Shown: positions 17,383-27,449, counted from the first letter of the stretch. The stretch: DNA of 64,000 nt from Nitrospira sp. (GCA_024998685.1 JACOEH010000018.1:21126-85125), one strand, 5' to 3'. Notes: generated by a model not told the origin, from the sequence alone. A program made the numbers and translations.

Positions 17383-18366
17383 ATGAGTGGCAGATTTCTA
17401 GGTGAGGAAGAGAGCCGTCTCAATCGGCCATTGCTTAGTCGAGGGGATAGAGTGTTGGTGACGGGAGCCAGCGGGTTTCTCGGCTCTCATCTCTGCCAGC
17501 GGCTGATTCAATGTGGACTGGAAGTGCATGCAGTTTCTCGTACTCTCGAAGGCGCTCCATCTGAAAATCCACGATGGTGGAGAGTCGATCTTGAAGACTA
17601 TACTGTCACCAAAAACTTGTTCGAAAATGTGAAGCCTCACGCGGTGTTCCATTTATCCGGTCAGGCGACAGCAGATCCGGACATCCGCCATGTTTTGTCT
17701 ACGTTCCGAAGTCAGCTCCTTACAACGGTCCACGTGTTGACAAACGCATCAGAAATTGGTTGCCGACGCATCATTCTGACCGGGTCCTTAACTGAACCTC
17801 AGGCCGGTCAGGTAGATAGCCCTCCTAGTTCCCCATATGCGGCATCAAAGTGGGCAAGCAATGCATTCGGCCGGATGTTTCAAAGCCTTTATCAGACACC
17901 TGTAGTAATTGTCCGCCCGTATATGGTGTATGGGCCGAATCAGAATCAAAAAAAAGTAATCCCCTACTCTATACAGTCGTTTATGCGAGGGGATCAGCCG
18001 AAATTGACGAGTGGAAAGTGGCGTGCCGATTGGATCTATGTAGATGATGTGATAGATGGCTTCATCGCGGCCATGTTGGCCCCTGAAATTGAAGGCTTGA
18101 CGATTGATTTGGGGACAGGGCAGCTGGTTTCAGTAGAAGCCATGATTCGACAGATTATCGAGATTATGGGAGTACCGATCAAGCCGCAGTTTGGGATGCT
18201 ATCGGGTCGGCCATGTGAGGAGGTTCGAATCGCCGATGTAGAGCATGCACGTCGCGTATTAGGTTGGCAGCCGAAGATATCTGTCTATGAAGGTCTTAAA
18301 AGAACAATCGAATGGTATCGATCATCCGGTCCAATAGGCGCTGTGATGGATGTTGACTGCGATTAG
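17383..18366 (+). CDS. NAD-dependent sugar epimerase/dehydratase (extended SDR)
   Basis: A 327-residue extended SDR with GASGFLG (Rossmann loop, near residue 29) and YAASK (catalytic Tyr-Lys). VLGWQPKIS near the end is the typical C-terminal substrate-domain close of the GDP-mannose dehydratase/UDP-glucose epimerase group. Substrate unknown. It starts a second group of genes leading to the ABC exporter. GTG at 17368 is an alternative start; ATG at 17383 has only a weak ribosome site. Confidence 0.85.
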   Translation: MSGRFLGEEESRLNRPLLSRGDRVLVTGASGFLGSHLCQRLIQCGLEVHAVSRTLEGAPSENPRWWRVDLEDYTVTKNLFENVKPHAVFHLSGQATADPDIRHVLSTFRSQLLTTVHVLTNASEIGCRRIILTGSLTEPQAGQVDSPPSSPYAASKWASNAFGRMFQSLYQTPVVIVRPYMVYGPNQNQKKVIPYSIQSFMRGDQPKLTSGKWRADWIYVDDVIDGFIAAMLAPEIEGLTIDLGTGQLVSVEAMIRQIIEIMGVPIKPQFGMLSGRPCEEVRIADVEHARRVLGWQPKISVYEGLKRTIEWYRSSGPIGAVMDVDCD

Positions 18367-18377
18367 GAGAGACTAAC

Positions 18378-18422
18378 ATGGCGCTTCCATTATCCGACGT
18401 CACTATGAGAGAAACCGCGTGA
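18378..18422 (+). CDS. Possible 14-residue leader peptide before the exporter permease
   Basis: An AGGAGA site followed 6 bases later by ATG gives MALPLSDVTMRETA, ending in a TGA that overlaps the GTG of the permease gene (GTGA, 18419-18422). The permease itself has no clear ribosome site, so reading this peptide could deliver ribosomes to it by reinitiation. No protein homology can be judged at this size. Confidence 0.45.
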   Translation: MALPLSDVTMRETA

Positions 18423-19261
18423 GTCATCTGATGCAACCAAATATTCAAGTCATTCGTATTGAGCCGTCCAAGGGATGGGTGGCTGTTCAACTGCAAGAGT
18501 TATGGGCGTACCGGGAGCTGCTCTATTTCTTGATCTGGCGTGATGTGATGGTGCGCTACAAACAGACGGCTCTCGGCGCGGCATGGGCGATTATCCAACC
18601 GCTGTTCACGATGCTCGTCTTTAGCCTCTTTTTCGGTCGATTGGCGAAGATCCCTTCCGATGGAATTCCGTATCCGATCTTCACGTATGCAGCCTTGGTT
18701 CCCTGGACCTTCTTTTCACAAGGGCTGAGTCTAGCGTCCAACAGTCTGGTCGGCAGTGCGAATCTGATTAAAAAGGTCTACTTCCCTCGGCTGTGTGTCC
18801 CAATCGCGGCAGTGACCTCGGGTCTCATCGATTTTGCGATTGCCTTTACAATGTTGATCGCAATGATGCTCTATTACGGAATTTTCCCCGGTGTCAAAGT
18901 GATTTGGCTTCCTGTGATGCTTCTGCTGACACTTATCACTTCGCTGGGTGTCTCGCTGTGGCTTTCTGCATTGAACGTCCATTTCCGGGACGTGCGCCAT
19001 ATCATCCCTTTTTTGACACAACTCTGGCTCTTTGCAACCCCGATCGCGTATCCGAGCAGTCTCTTGTCAGAGCCCTGGCGAACATTCTATAGCATCAATC
19101 CAATGGTCGGAGTGGTCGAAGGATTTCGTTGGGCTTTGCTTGGGGCGGAGACTGCCCCGGGGCCGATGGTGATAGTTTCCTTTATCGCTGCCATGGCGAT
19201 TTTGGTAAGCGGCATATTTTATTTCCGTCGTCTGGAAAAGACTTTTGCAGACGTGGTTTGA
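18419..19261 (+). CDS. wzm: ABC-2 type polysaccharide exporter, permease (Wzm-like)
   Basis: A 280-residue integral membrane protein with about six helices and the family segments LIWRDVMVRYKQTALGAAWAI near residue 37 and NVHFRDVRHIIPFLTQLWLF near residue 189, both diagnostic of O-antigen and capsule ABC-2 permeases. With Wzt it flips lipid-linked glycan across the inner membrane. Start is GTG at 18419, translationally coupled to a short upstream ORF; ATG at 18431 is possible. The ATPase gene follows after 100 bases. Confidence 0.93.
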   Translation: MSHLMQPNIQVIRIEPSKGWVAVQLQELWAYRELLYFLIWRDVMVRYKQTALGAAWAIIQPLFTMLVFSLFFGRLAKIPSDGIPYPIFTYAALVPWTFFSQGLSLASNSLVGSANLIKKVYFPRLCVPIAAVTSGLIDFAIAFTMLIAMMLYYGIFPGVKVIWLPVMLLLTLITSLGVSLWLSALNVHFRDVRHIIPFLTQLWLFATPIAYPSSLLSEPWRTFYSINPMVGVVEGFRWALLGAETAPGPMVIVSFIAAMAILVSGIFYFRRLEKTFADVV

Positions 19262-19361
19262 CGCCACCGTAGGCAACGTGCGCAGAAGAAATACGACACG
19301 GCTAAGATAGATAGGTAGAGCACAGACGACGCGCCTCACTCTGAGCGCACGGCGAGGGATC

Positions 19362-20654
19362 ATGGGCGACATTGCCATACGAGTAGAAGAGATCGGTAAA
19401 AGATACCGTCTCGGTAAAGTGGAAAAATACAAGACACTACGGGATACCTTGGCCTCGGCCTTCACCGCTCCATTTCTCAAGGTGGGGCGATTATTACGAG
19501 GGGAGGCGGCGGACGACACTGGGCATGATGAGCAGATCTGGGCATTGCGAGAGGTTTCTTTCGAGGTGAGGCAGGGTGAAGTCATTGGGGTTATCGGTGG
19601 CAACGGCGCTGGGAAGAGCACCCTCTTAAAAATACTCTCACGGATCACCGAGCCGACGACGGGTTTTGCCGAAATACACGGGCGTGTCGGTTCGCTCTTG
19701 GAGGTGGGGACCGGATTTCACCAGGAATTAACGGGAAGGGAAAATATCTATTTAAATGGTGCGATTCTCGGTATGACGAAGAAGGAAATCGACAGGAAAT
19801 TTGATGAAATCGTCGCCTTTTCCGAGGTCGAGAAGTTTATCGATACTCCCGTAAAGCACTATTCCAGCGGGATGTATCTTCGATTGGCCTTTGCCGTCGC
19901 AGCTCATCTTGAGCCGGAAATTCTGATAGTTGACGAGGTGCTGGCTGTCGGGGATGCGGGATTCCAACAAAAGTGTCTGGGCAAAATGGGAGCGGTGGCT
20001 AAAGAGGGCCGAACAGTTTTGTTCGTCAGCCACAACATGGGGGCCATCACGCAGCTCTGTGGAAGGGCCGTGCAATTGGAGAAAGGGAGATTGAGACGGA
20101 GCGGATCCGCTGGAGAAGTGGTGGCCGCTTATTTGTCGTCAGTAGCCGGGGCGGAACTCAAGTCGAGCTGGTCAGGCGAATCCTCCGAGCCCAATGGCTC
20201 TGATGTCCAATTTAGGTCTGCACGGGTGTTGTCTGTTGATGAGCAGCCTCTCTCGATTACAAATTTTAACGAGTCGGTTCTGGTCGAGATTGCCTATGAA
20301 GTAAAGGTTCCCATAAGAAATCTTTCCGTCACATGTCTTCTTTATGATTCGATGAGTCGTCTCGTGTTTGAGTCGATGGATACCGATATGGCGGAATGGA
20401 ATGGGCGGGTCAGAGAGCCCGATATCTATCGTGCTACCACCAAAATTCCCCCCTCTCTCCTTAGACCTGGACGCTACCAATTAACGTTCGCTGCATTCAT
20501 CGAGGGTGTGAAGGTTATTGCGCGTCTTGACAGGGTGTTGGCGTTCGATGTGTCAGGAGTAGGATACACCTTGCAGCCCAAGCGTGATGGTATCGTCTCG
20601 CCTGTGCTTGATTGGACGGTATGCCGATTCAGCGAGCACGAACGAATGGTCTAA
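19362..20654 (+). CDS. wzt: ABC polysaccharide exporter, ATPase (Wzt-like) with C-terminal glycan domain
   Basis: A 430-residue ABC ATPase. Walker A is GGNGAGKST (residues 79-87), the signature is YSSGM (167-171) and Walker B is ILIVDE (187-192). After about residue 250 there is a separate domain (SDVQFRSARVLSV onward) like the Wzt C-terminal beta sandwich that recognises a terminal modification of the O-antigen before export. That suggests chain ends here carry a cap such as a methyl or other group, fitting the methyltransferases nearby. The ATG has a GAGGG site. Confidence 0.93.
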   Translation: MGDIAIRVEEIGKRYRLGKVEKYKTLRDTLASAFTAPFLKVGRLLRGEAADDTGHDEQIWALREVSFEVRQGEVIGVIGGNGAGKSTLLKILSRITEPTTGFAEIHGRVGSLLEVGTGFHQELTGRENIYLNGAILGMTKKEIDRKFDEIVAFSEVEKFIDTPVKHYSSGMYLRLAFAVAAHLEPEILIVDEVLAVGDAGFQQKCLGKMGAVAKEGRTVLFVSHNMGAITQLCGRAVQLEKGRLRRSGSAGEVVAAYLSSVAGAELKSSWSGESSEPNGSDVQFRSARVLSVDEQPLSITNFNESVLVEIAYEVKVPIRNLSVTCLLYDSMSRLVFESMDTDMAEWNGRVREPDIYRATTKIPPSLLRPGRYQLTFAAFIEGVKVIARLDRVLAFDVSGVGYTLQPKRDGIVSPVLDWTVCRFSEHERMV

Positions 20655-20767
20655 CGCTGTCTTCTGTCGCTTAATAGGCACCCAATCGAACATCGAATAT
20701 TGAGAAAAACGTCCGAGCTGTTCCCTTCGGTTCTGGCAAGTGACAACGCGCTTTCTAGTCTAGGTGC

Positions 20768-22744
20768 ATGATGCTGTTTCCTGCCATGCTTGAAAAGTCC
20801 ATCATCGTGTCGGCACACCCGGACGACGAGGTGTTATGGTTTAGTTCCATCTTGGGTAAGGTAAATGAGATCGTCGTTTGTTTTGTGAATAATGAATCTT
20901 ACCCGGAGTGGACGGTCGGACGACGAAAGAGTTTGGCTGCATACCCGCTGAAGAATCTATCCGTCCTCAATATCAATCAGTCAGAGGTGTTCAATGGTGG
21001 GGATTGGAATAACCCGGTGATGACAGACTATGGAATAGAGATTACGAATAAGAAGGCCTCTCATCGGAGTGAACAATACAAGAAGAATTACGAGCGGCTG
21101 AAGCAGCAGCTGGAAGCGCGCGTGATAGGGTGTCTCAATGTCTTTACCCATAATCCTTGGGGGGAGTACGGACATGAAGAGCATATACAGGTATATCGGG
21201 TGGTAAAAGGTTTGCAAGGCCAGATGAAATTCAACTTATGGTACCCAAACTATGTCAGCAATAAATCGTTCAAGTTGATGTTAAATCATCTGAATAGATT
21301 TCATTTTGAATATGCCTCTTTCGAAACGAATAAAGCGCTGGCGTGCGAAATTCGAGACATTTATAAGAGGAATAAATGTTGGACATGGTATGATCACTGG
21401 GAATGGTACAACGAAGAATCATTTATTAAAGAAAAGGATTTTGAACAAGGGGACAAAAAGGTCGGGAACCTGTTTCCAACGAACCTCATCAAAGTCAGTC
21501 TTCCTCCGGTACGAACAAGAAAAGTATCTTCTTATTACTCAGTGATAGGGCGAACGATGAAGAAATTAGTGAAGGAAATCTTCAGAAAATTCGGCGTAGA
21601 GATAAGACCATATGTGCCCAATGTGTATGAGAAAACGGTATCACTTGAGCCGGAGAAAAAAACGCAAGGCACAGTTCTTATGTCCTATCACATTAAGCCA
21701 TTCTTATTAAAGTCAGACGAACCCATTCCAAATTCGCATACCAGCCAGTGGCGCTGTTTGCAGATTGCGAGAACGTTTTTGGATCTTGGATATTCTGTCG
21801 ATGTGATTGATTCCCATAACCACGTCTTTCAACCGAAGAAGCCGTATGTACTATTCGTCGGCCACCGGATTAATTTTGATCGGATTGCCGGTCTGCTAAG
21901 TAGTGACTGTATCAAGATTGCCCATCTGGATACGGCTCATTGGGTCTATAATAACTACTCGACCTACCGACGTAAATTGGAGCTGCAGCAGAGAAGAGGA
22001 ATCACGATCAAAGGTAGCGATAGAATTGTAGAGCAGACTCTAGCCCTCGAACATGCTGATTGTATTACTCTTTGTGGCAATGATTTTAACGTGAATACGC
22101 TTCGGTATTCACGTAAACCGATTTACAAGCTTCCTCAATCGCCAGCGGTTGTTTACCCTTGGCCGGACGACAAAGAATTCAGCTCCTGTCGAGCAAGTTT
22201 TCTCTGGTTCGGTAGCCATGGCTTCGTGCACAAGGGCTTAGATTTGGTGTTAGAAGCGTTTGCTGAAATGCCGGATTATCATCTGTACGTGTGTGGTCCG
22301 TTAAAAAAAGAAGAAGATTTCGTAACAGCGTACCATAAAGAGCTCTATCAAACCCCAAATATTCATGCTGTGGGGTGGGTCGACGTGGAGAATCCTGAAT
22401 TTACAGGAGTGGCTAAGCAGTGTCTGGGGGTGGTTTATCCGTCTTGCTCCGAAGCAGGAGGAGCGAATGTGATTGTTTGTATGCATGCAGGGCTGATTCC
22501 CCTGGTCAGCTATGAGTCGAGTGTTGACGTGGAGGATTTTGGCGTGATGTTCAAGGATAACTCCGTCAATACCATACAAAATACCGTGCAAATGGTATCC
22601 AATCTTCCTTCTGACCGGCTCCGGCAGATGGCCAGGAAAGCGTGGGAATTTGCACGGGCCAATCATACAAAGGAAAAATTCGCAGAAGACTATAAGAAGC
22701 TTGTTGTGAATGTTTTGGAAAACGCGGGGCGCAAAGAGTCCTAG
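20768..22744 (+). CDS. PIG-L-like deacetylase fused to a glycosyltransferase
   Basis: A 658-residue two-domain protein. The N-terminal domain has AHPDDE (residues 16-21) and a distal NPWGEYGHEEH (His136, His139), the zinc ligands and base of PIG-L/LmbE N-deacetylases. From about residue 300 there is a GT-B glycosyltransferase: GSHGFVHKGLDLVLEAFAEM and SCSEAGGANVIVCMHAGLIP are donor-binding features of the GT4 type. The order suggests removing an acetyl group from a sugar and adding another in one protein, but that coupling is inference. Codons run AT-rich around the joint (21.2-21.6 kb). The start is either of the ATGATG pair. Confidence 0.8.
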   Translation: MMLFPAMLEKSIIVSAHPDDEVLWFSSILGKVNEIVVCFVNNESYPEWTVGRRKSLAAYPLKNLSVLNINQSEVFNGGDWNNPVMTDYGIEITNKKASHRSEQYKKNYERLKQQLEARVIGCLNVFTHNPWGEYGHEEHIQVYRVVKGLQGQMKFNLWYPNYVSNKSFKLMLNHLNRFHFEYASFETNKALACEIRDIYKRNKCWTWYDHWEWYNEESFIKEKDFEQGDKKVGNLFPTNLIKVSLPPVRTRKVSSYYSVIGRTMKKLVKEIFRKFGVEIRPYVPNVYEKTVSLEPEKKTQGTVLMSYHIKPFLLKSDEPIPNSHTSQWRCLQIARTFLDLGYSVDVIDSHNHVFQPKKPYVLFVGHRINFDRIAGLLSSDCIKIAHLDTAHWVYNNYSTYRRKLELQQRRGITIKGSDRIVEQTLALEHADCITLCGNDFNVNTLRYSRKPIYKLPQSPAVVYPWPDDKEFSSCRASFLWFGSHGFVHKGLDLVLEAFAEMPDYHLYVCGPLKKEEDFVTAYHKELYQTPNIHAVGWVDVENPEFTGVAKQCLGVVYPSCSEAGGANVIVCMHAGLIPLVSYESSVDVEDFGVMFKDNSVNTIQNTVQMVSNLPSDRLRQMARKAWEFARANHTKEKFAEDYKKLVVNVLENAGRKES

Positions 22745-22969
22745 CAAAAGACAAATCTGCCACCGATAGTCGAGTCAGATTTTCGATTCCTTCAGGCTAC
22801 AAGCGCCGGGGGAGTTTGATAGTTATCGCCTGACCCAGTCATTCATCTTGAGACAGGTCGAGACTTCATGGAGCCTCCGATTCATTCAAAACACTACGGC
22901 AACTGGAGTATCAAGCCATTTAGCAGTTTCGGCAGGCTTTGACGGAAGGAATGAGCTGGGGGTTGAGGG

Positions 22970-23956
22970 ATGAGATCAGAGTTTCAACCTTTAGTGAGCG
23001 TACTGACACCCGTTTACAATGGCGAGAGCTATTTGTCTGAGTGTATTGAAAGTGTCTTGGCGCAAACGTATCACAATTGGGAATATTGCATTGTTAATAA
23101 TTGCAGCACTGATCGGACTCTGGAAATTGCCGAAGCCTATGCCAAGAAAGACGACAGAATCCGCATCCATAATAACTCCGACTTCGTCGGCGTCGGCCAA
23201 AATGGGAACATCGCATTTCGTCAGATTGCATCGAACAGCAAGTACTGCAAAGTCGTCCATGCCGACGACTGGCTGTTTCCTGAGTGTCTCTTGAAAATGG
23301 TCGAATTGGCCGAAGCTCATCCGACCGTCGCCATCGTCGGCGCCTATAGCTTGGTCGGAGACAGGGTGTCATGGGATGGGTTGCCGTATGCCAGCTCAGT
23401 GATATCAGGTAGAGAGATCAGTCGATGGACTCTTTTGGGAAAGCCGTATGTGTTTGGAAGCCCCACGTCACTTTTGCTGCGGTCAGACCTGGTGAAGGCC
23501 TCGGAGTCATTTTACGATGAGTCCAATAGCCATCGTGATTCGGAAGCGTGTCTTCGGATCTTGAAAAGTTGGGACTTCGGTTTTGTCCATCAAGTGCTGA
23601 CCTACATCAGAATACGGGAAGCTGATGGGAGGACGTACAGTCAGCAGTACAATACTTATCTTCCCAATAATATCGACAGGCTTCTGAAGTTCGGTCCGGC
23701 AGTTTTGAGTCAGGAGGAACTAAGTGCACGACTCAAATACTATTGGATGAGGTACTATGACTATCTGGCCGCCTCGGTGTTCAGGTTACGGGAAAAAGAG
23801 TTTTGGGTATTTCACCGAGAGAAAATGAAAAGCATCGGGTATCCGTTGAGCCTGCCGAGATTAGCCATGGCCGTTTGCTCACAGGCCATCGATTACCTTC
23901 TTAATCCCAAGCAAACGATTGAAGATCTATTGAAAAAGATTCGGCATAGAAGTTGA
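22970..23956 (+). CDS. Family 2 glycosyltransferase
   Basis: A 328-residue GT-A enzyme. SVLTPVYNGESYLSECIESV (from residue 10) is the classic GT2 start, NNCSTDRT the nucleotide site and HADDW (97-101) the DxD-like metal site. The rest is basic and soluble, so it probably works on the inner face of the membrane, adding a sugar from a nucleotide donor. Acceptor and donor unknown. ATG with GAGGG upstream. It follows the PIG-L fusion after 225 bases without features I can name. Confidence 0.88.
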   Translation: MRSEFQPLVSVLTPVYNGESYLSECIESVLAQTYHNWEYCIVNNCSTDRTLEIAEAYAKKDDRIRIHNNSDFVGVGQNGNIAFRQIASNSKYCKVVHADDWLFPECLLKMVELAEAHPTVAIVGAYSLVGDRVSWDGLPYASSVISGREISRWTLLGKPYVFGSPTSLLLRSDLVKASESFYDESNSHRDSEACLRILKSWDFGFVHQVLTYIRIREADGRTYSQQYNTYLPNNIDRLLKFGPAVLSQEELSARLKYYWMRYYDYLAASVFRLREKEFWVFHREKMKSIGYPLSLPRLAMAVCSQAIDYLLNPKQTIEDLLKKIRHRS

Positions 23957-23983
23957 GCGAGAGGCGCACGTCCATCATGAAGG

Positions 23984-24784
23984 ATGAACGATGCTATTGA
24001 ATTCAGGTCTCCGGCAGCTATGAGGAGTGGAATGCGGTATTTCGGACTAAGGAACAGTGTCAATGTCTTGACCTTTAAATTTCGCAACCATGATAAAGAA
24101 CACTATGAATGTCCTATTTGTGGTTACCGTGGCCCTTTCTTGGATAAGGTCACATATAATGGAATTAGGAAACACGCAAGATGTCCGAACTGCAGTGCCC
24201 TAGAGCGGCACCGTCTTCAATTCCTCGTCCTACAGGAGGTTCTCGGAAAGAAAGAGACCGCCCATTTGAGAATGCTTCATGTTGCTCCCGAGGCATTTTT
24301 TCGGGATTTCTTCTCGCAGCGGTTTGATCAATATGAAACTGCGGACTTAAAGATGAAAGGCGCCGATCACATCGTGGATCTTCAGCACCTTCCATTTAGC
24401 GACAACACGTATGATTTCGTTTTTGCCTCGCATGTGTTGGAACACATCCCCGATGACAGAAAGGCGATATCTGAAATTCGTAGAATCTTGAGGCCGAACG
24501 GTATGGCCGTATTGCCCGTCCCCATCTATTCGGAAAAAACTGTCGAATTCTCTGAGCCTGACCCGAATGAATTTGGCCATGTGCGGGCACCGGGCTTGGA
24601 TTATTTCGATAGATATCAACCGTATTTCTCGAAGGTCGAGAGATTTGATTCCGGCTCACAACCCGAGAAATATCAGGTATTCGTCTATCAAGAAGATTGC
24701 CGACCATCGAAAACCGAAAATCTCGCTTTGACTTCTATGCCATGTCGAAAGCTTACGGATGTGGTTCCAGTCTGCTACGTCTGA
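23984..24784 (+). CDS. SAM-dependent methyltransferase with zinc finger
   Basis: A 266-residue protein. A CxxC pair (Cys43, Cys46) and a second (Cys67, Cys70) make a zinc ribbon, followed by a class I methyltransferase: MLHVAPEAFFRDFF, DLQHLPFSDNTYDFVFASHV and LEHIPDDRKAISEI are the SAM-binding and post-motif strands. Close relatives are common in glycan loci, and the target is unknown. It sits 27 bases after the glycosyltransferase, likely in the same operon. Confidence 0.82.
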   Translation: MNDAIEFRSPAAMRSGMRYFGLRNSVNVLTFKFRNHDKEHYECPICGYRGPFLDKVTYNGIRKHARCPNCSALERHRLQFLVLQEVLGKKETAHLRMLHVAPEAFFRDFFSQRFDQYETADLKMKGADHIVDLQHLPFSDNTYDFVFASHVLEHIPDDRKAISEIRRILRPNGMAVLPVPIYSEKTVEFSEPDPNEFGHVRAPGLDYFDRYQPYFSKVERFDSGSQPEKYQVFVYQEDCRPSKTENLALTSMPCRKLTDVVPVCYV

Positions 24785-24878
24785 CTAACGGCTTGTGCCC
24801 GACATCGCATGAGATTCTTCCCAAGATTGCTGTCAACCTGGGATAGCTGACAGAGTGATTGAAGCATAGGCATAATAA

Positions 24879-26132
24879 ATGACCGATGTCGCTCCAATGC
24901 ATGTTGGTAACGATCCTAACCGTAATAGAGTACGTCGACCGCTCTTTCCCGAGATTGGAGTGGTCGCATTTGTTCCGGAGAAATGGGGAGGTCCTTGGCT
25001 GTCGCGGCATCAAGTACTTACCCGCCTCTCCAAATATTTTCATGTCCTGTGGGCGGAGCCTGCCCAAAGCTGGAGAAAACTGGTGTTCGGCGGTGAGAAG
25101 GCGGCGAATGGCTCTCCTTCTTTAGAGATGTTCCCGGAAGGTTTTGCTTTGTATCAGCCGGAAAGATGGTTGCTTCAGTTTGGCAGGCCCGCCTGGCTAG
25201 ATTCCTGGACTGCTGCTGAACGAGGTCGCCGAGCAGCAGCATTGCTTCGTCAACAAGGGTGCAAAACCATTATCTTTTATCTCTGGCGGCCGTATTTTAA
25301 CCATGTCTTGGATAGCGGTTCGTATGATCTCAGTTGTTATCATATCGTTGATGAATATTCGTTCTCTCCCACCGAGCGGCCGATCACAAACCAAGAAATA
25401 CAATTGATGAAGCGAGTGGACCAAGTTTTCATCCATTCTCCGGCGTTGCTAGAACGTAAAGGGCATTTCAATGCCCATACGTTGTTTGTCCCTAATGGGG
25501 TGAACTATCGAGCATTTTCGGCCCCACAGGCAGAGCCGGCTGATTTAACTGGGATTCCACATCCCCGGTTTGGCTATGTCGGGATCATCAAGACACAGTT
25601 GGATTTCCAGCTCCTACTCGATCTGGCGAGTCGACACCCCGAGTGGTCCTTTGTGTTCGTGGGGCCCAGAGGCAAACTGGGAGCGGACGCGCCGCTCGTG
25701 GATCGATTATCCGAATTGCAGAACGTGCACTTTCTTGGCCACAAACCGATAGAAGTCGCTTGTGCCTATCCGCAGCATATGGATGTCTGCCTGCTCCCAT
25801 ACAAGGCCAACGATTACACAAAATACATTTATCCACTCAAGCTTAATGAATATCTGGCCGGTGGGAAGCCGATTGTGGGAACGCCCATCCGATCCCTTCT
25901 GGATTTTGCCCATGTCATTAAGCTGGCAAGTACACAGGAGGAGTGGTCTCGAGCGCTGGCTGAGTCACTTGCACCCTCTGCCGTTTCGATCGATCAAATT
26001 GAAAAGCGTCGGAACATCGCAAAGCAGGTGGATTGGAGGGCATTGGTCCATACCATCGCTGGTTCATTCTGTGACCGACTTGGGTTACCTTACAGAAGCC
26101 AATTCGTAGGACTCGATCCCGAAACTTTGTAG
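24879..26132 (+). CDS. Glycosyltransferase (GT-B fold)
   Basis: A 417-residue protein with a GT-B profile: RHQVLTRLSKYFHVLWAEP in the acceptor half; FGYVGIIKTQLDFQLLLDLA, SFVFVGPRG and LPYKANDYTKYIYPLKLNEY with LAGGKPIVGTP in the donor half. It probably transfers a sugar to the growing glycan; the YPLKLNEYLAGGKP motif resembles WcaI/TuaH-like enzymes. Donor unknown. A 200-base gap follows, in which I see no gene. Confidence 0.82.
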   Translation: MTDVAPMHVGNDPNRNRVRRPLFPEIGVVAFVPEKWGGPWLSRHQVLTRLSKYFHVLWAEPAQSWRKLVFGGEKAANGSPSLEMFPEGFALYQPERWLLQFGRPAWLDSWTAAERGRRAAALLRQQGCKTIIFYLWRPYFNHVLDSGSYDLSCYHIVDEYSFSPTERPITNQEIQLMKRVDQVFIHSPALLERKGHFNAHTLFVPNGVNYRAFSAPQAEPADLTGIPHPRFGYVGIIKTQLDFQLLLDLASRHPEWSFVFVGPRGKLGADAPLVDRLSELQNVHFLGHKPIEVACAYPQHMDVCLLPYKANDYTKYIYPLKLNEYLAGGKPIVGTPIRSLLDFAHVIKLASTQEEWSRALAESLAPSAVSIDQIEKRRNIAKQVDWRALVHTIAGSFCDRLGLPYRSQFVGLDPETL

Positions 26133-26336
26133 AGAAGAGAAGAAGATCTTTTGCCGTTGCCTCTGCTTCTAAACTAATGAGGGTCTTGGTTGTGTTGCAT
26201 GATGTATAATCACGCGCAAGACAGCAGAACCATTGTGCTGGATAAGAGCCTGGCCTTAAAGACAAGGTCAACAGCTATCGACATATATTTGCGGTCTTGA
26301 CTTGATACATGATGACTCGATCATGACTCAATTCAA

Positions 26337-27449
26337 ATGTCCAATGTCGCCCCACAAAAGAATCAGTTGAAGACCCTTCAAATTGTGAGGGCATTAGCCT
26401 CCACCAGCGTGGTGTATTTTCACATTGGTTCAGTGCCATGTTTTGGAGGGATAGGCTATCTTCCCTGTTTTGGGGGATTCGGAGTCGACATTTTTTTCGT
26501 CCTTAGCGGCTTCGTCATGGCAATGATTATCGCAACTGGACAATCTGCATCTCGTTTTGCAATCAGTCGCGTGAGTCGAATCGTTCCACTGTATTGGGTC
26601 TTAACAACCTTCGTGCTGATATTGGCTGCTTTCAAACCTGAGCTGTTGAACTCAACGACGGCGAACCTTTTGAATTATCTCCGATCTATTCTGTTTGTCC
26701 CGTATTTCAAGGAAAACGGCACGTTAATGCCGATGTTATTTGTCGGCTGGTCGCTGAACTATGAAATGGTCTTTTATGTGTGTGTAGCATTGTCCCTTAT
26801 CATTTCCCCCAAGCGTCCCATTTTCGTGACTGCGGGACTTCTGTTGGCGACATATATAAGCTTCGGCTATTTCGCCCACAGCCTTGTGCTCAATAGATTT
26901 TTTGGCAATGAACTCATGTATGAGTTCATTTTAGGAATGCTCGCATTTGAAGTGTACAATAAAGGATATTTTGCTAATGTGACGACTGGAGTAGCGTTGG
27001 CAGCAGGCGTAGTCGGGTATCTCGTCATGGCCGTGGCTGATTCGAATGCCTTCCATATTAATCGGCTACTGTCATATGGAGTGCCATCATTCATTGTAAT
27101 TTCCTCGGCAGTTCGTTTGGAGAATGCCATTAACTCCGCTCCGCATGTTGTCGTAAACCTCTTCATTGGTGCAGGGGATGCGAGTTATGCAACCTATTTA
27201 AGCCACCCCTATGTGACAGAAGCCGTGCGAAAGATACTAGTCCTAAAGCTACACCTGTTTGATATTAACTCTCCATTGGGAGTAGCGATTACGGTATCCA
27301 TTACGCTTATGACTGGGGCGCTGATCTACAGATTAATCGATAAGCCATTAAGTCAACGCTGCAAGGCTCTGCTTGAAAAGCTATTCGCGCTGTTACGGAA
27401 TAGACTCGCGCCATTCCGATACCGGACTGCGGAGATTCTCACACAATAA
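26337..27449 (+). CDS. Membrane acyltransferase 3 family protein (O-acyl transfer)
   Basis: A 370-residue protein with about ten membrane helices. The family signature appears as LQIVRALASTSVVYFH at the first helix (catalytic His near residue 29) and FGGFGVDIFFVLSGFVM at the second. These enzymes move acetyl or succinyl groups across the membrane onto surface polysaccharides (OafA/ExoZ type). The ATG at 26337 lacks a clear ribosome site. It is one of two such genes in the locus. Confidence 0.9.
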   Translation: MSNVAPQKNQLKTLQIVRALASTSVVYFHIGSVPCFGGIGYLPCFGGFGVDIFFVLSGFVMAMIIATGQSASRFAISRVSRIVPLYWVLTTFVLILAAFKPELLNSTTANLLNYLRSILFVPYFKENGTLMPMLFVGWSLNYEMVFYVCVALSLIISPKRPIFVTAGLLLATYISFGYFAHSLVLNRFFGNELMYEFILGMLAFEVYNKGYFANVTTGVALAAGVVGYLVMAVADSNAFHINRLLSYGVPSFIVISSAVRLENAINSAPHVVVNLFIGAGDASYATYLSHPYVTEAVRKILVLKLHLFDINSPLGVAITVSITLMTGALIYRLIDKPLSQRCKALLEKLFALLRNRLAPFRYRTAEILTQ

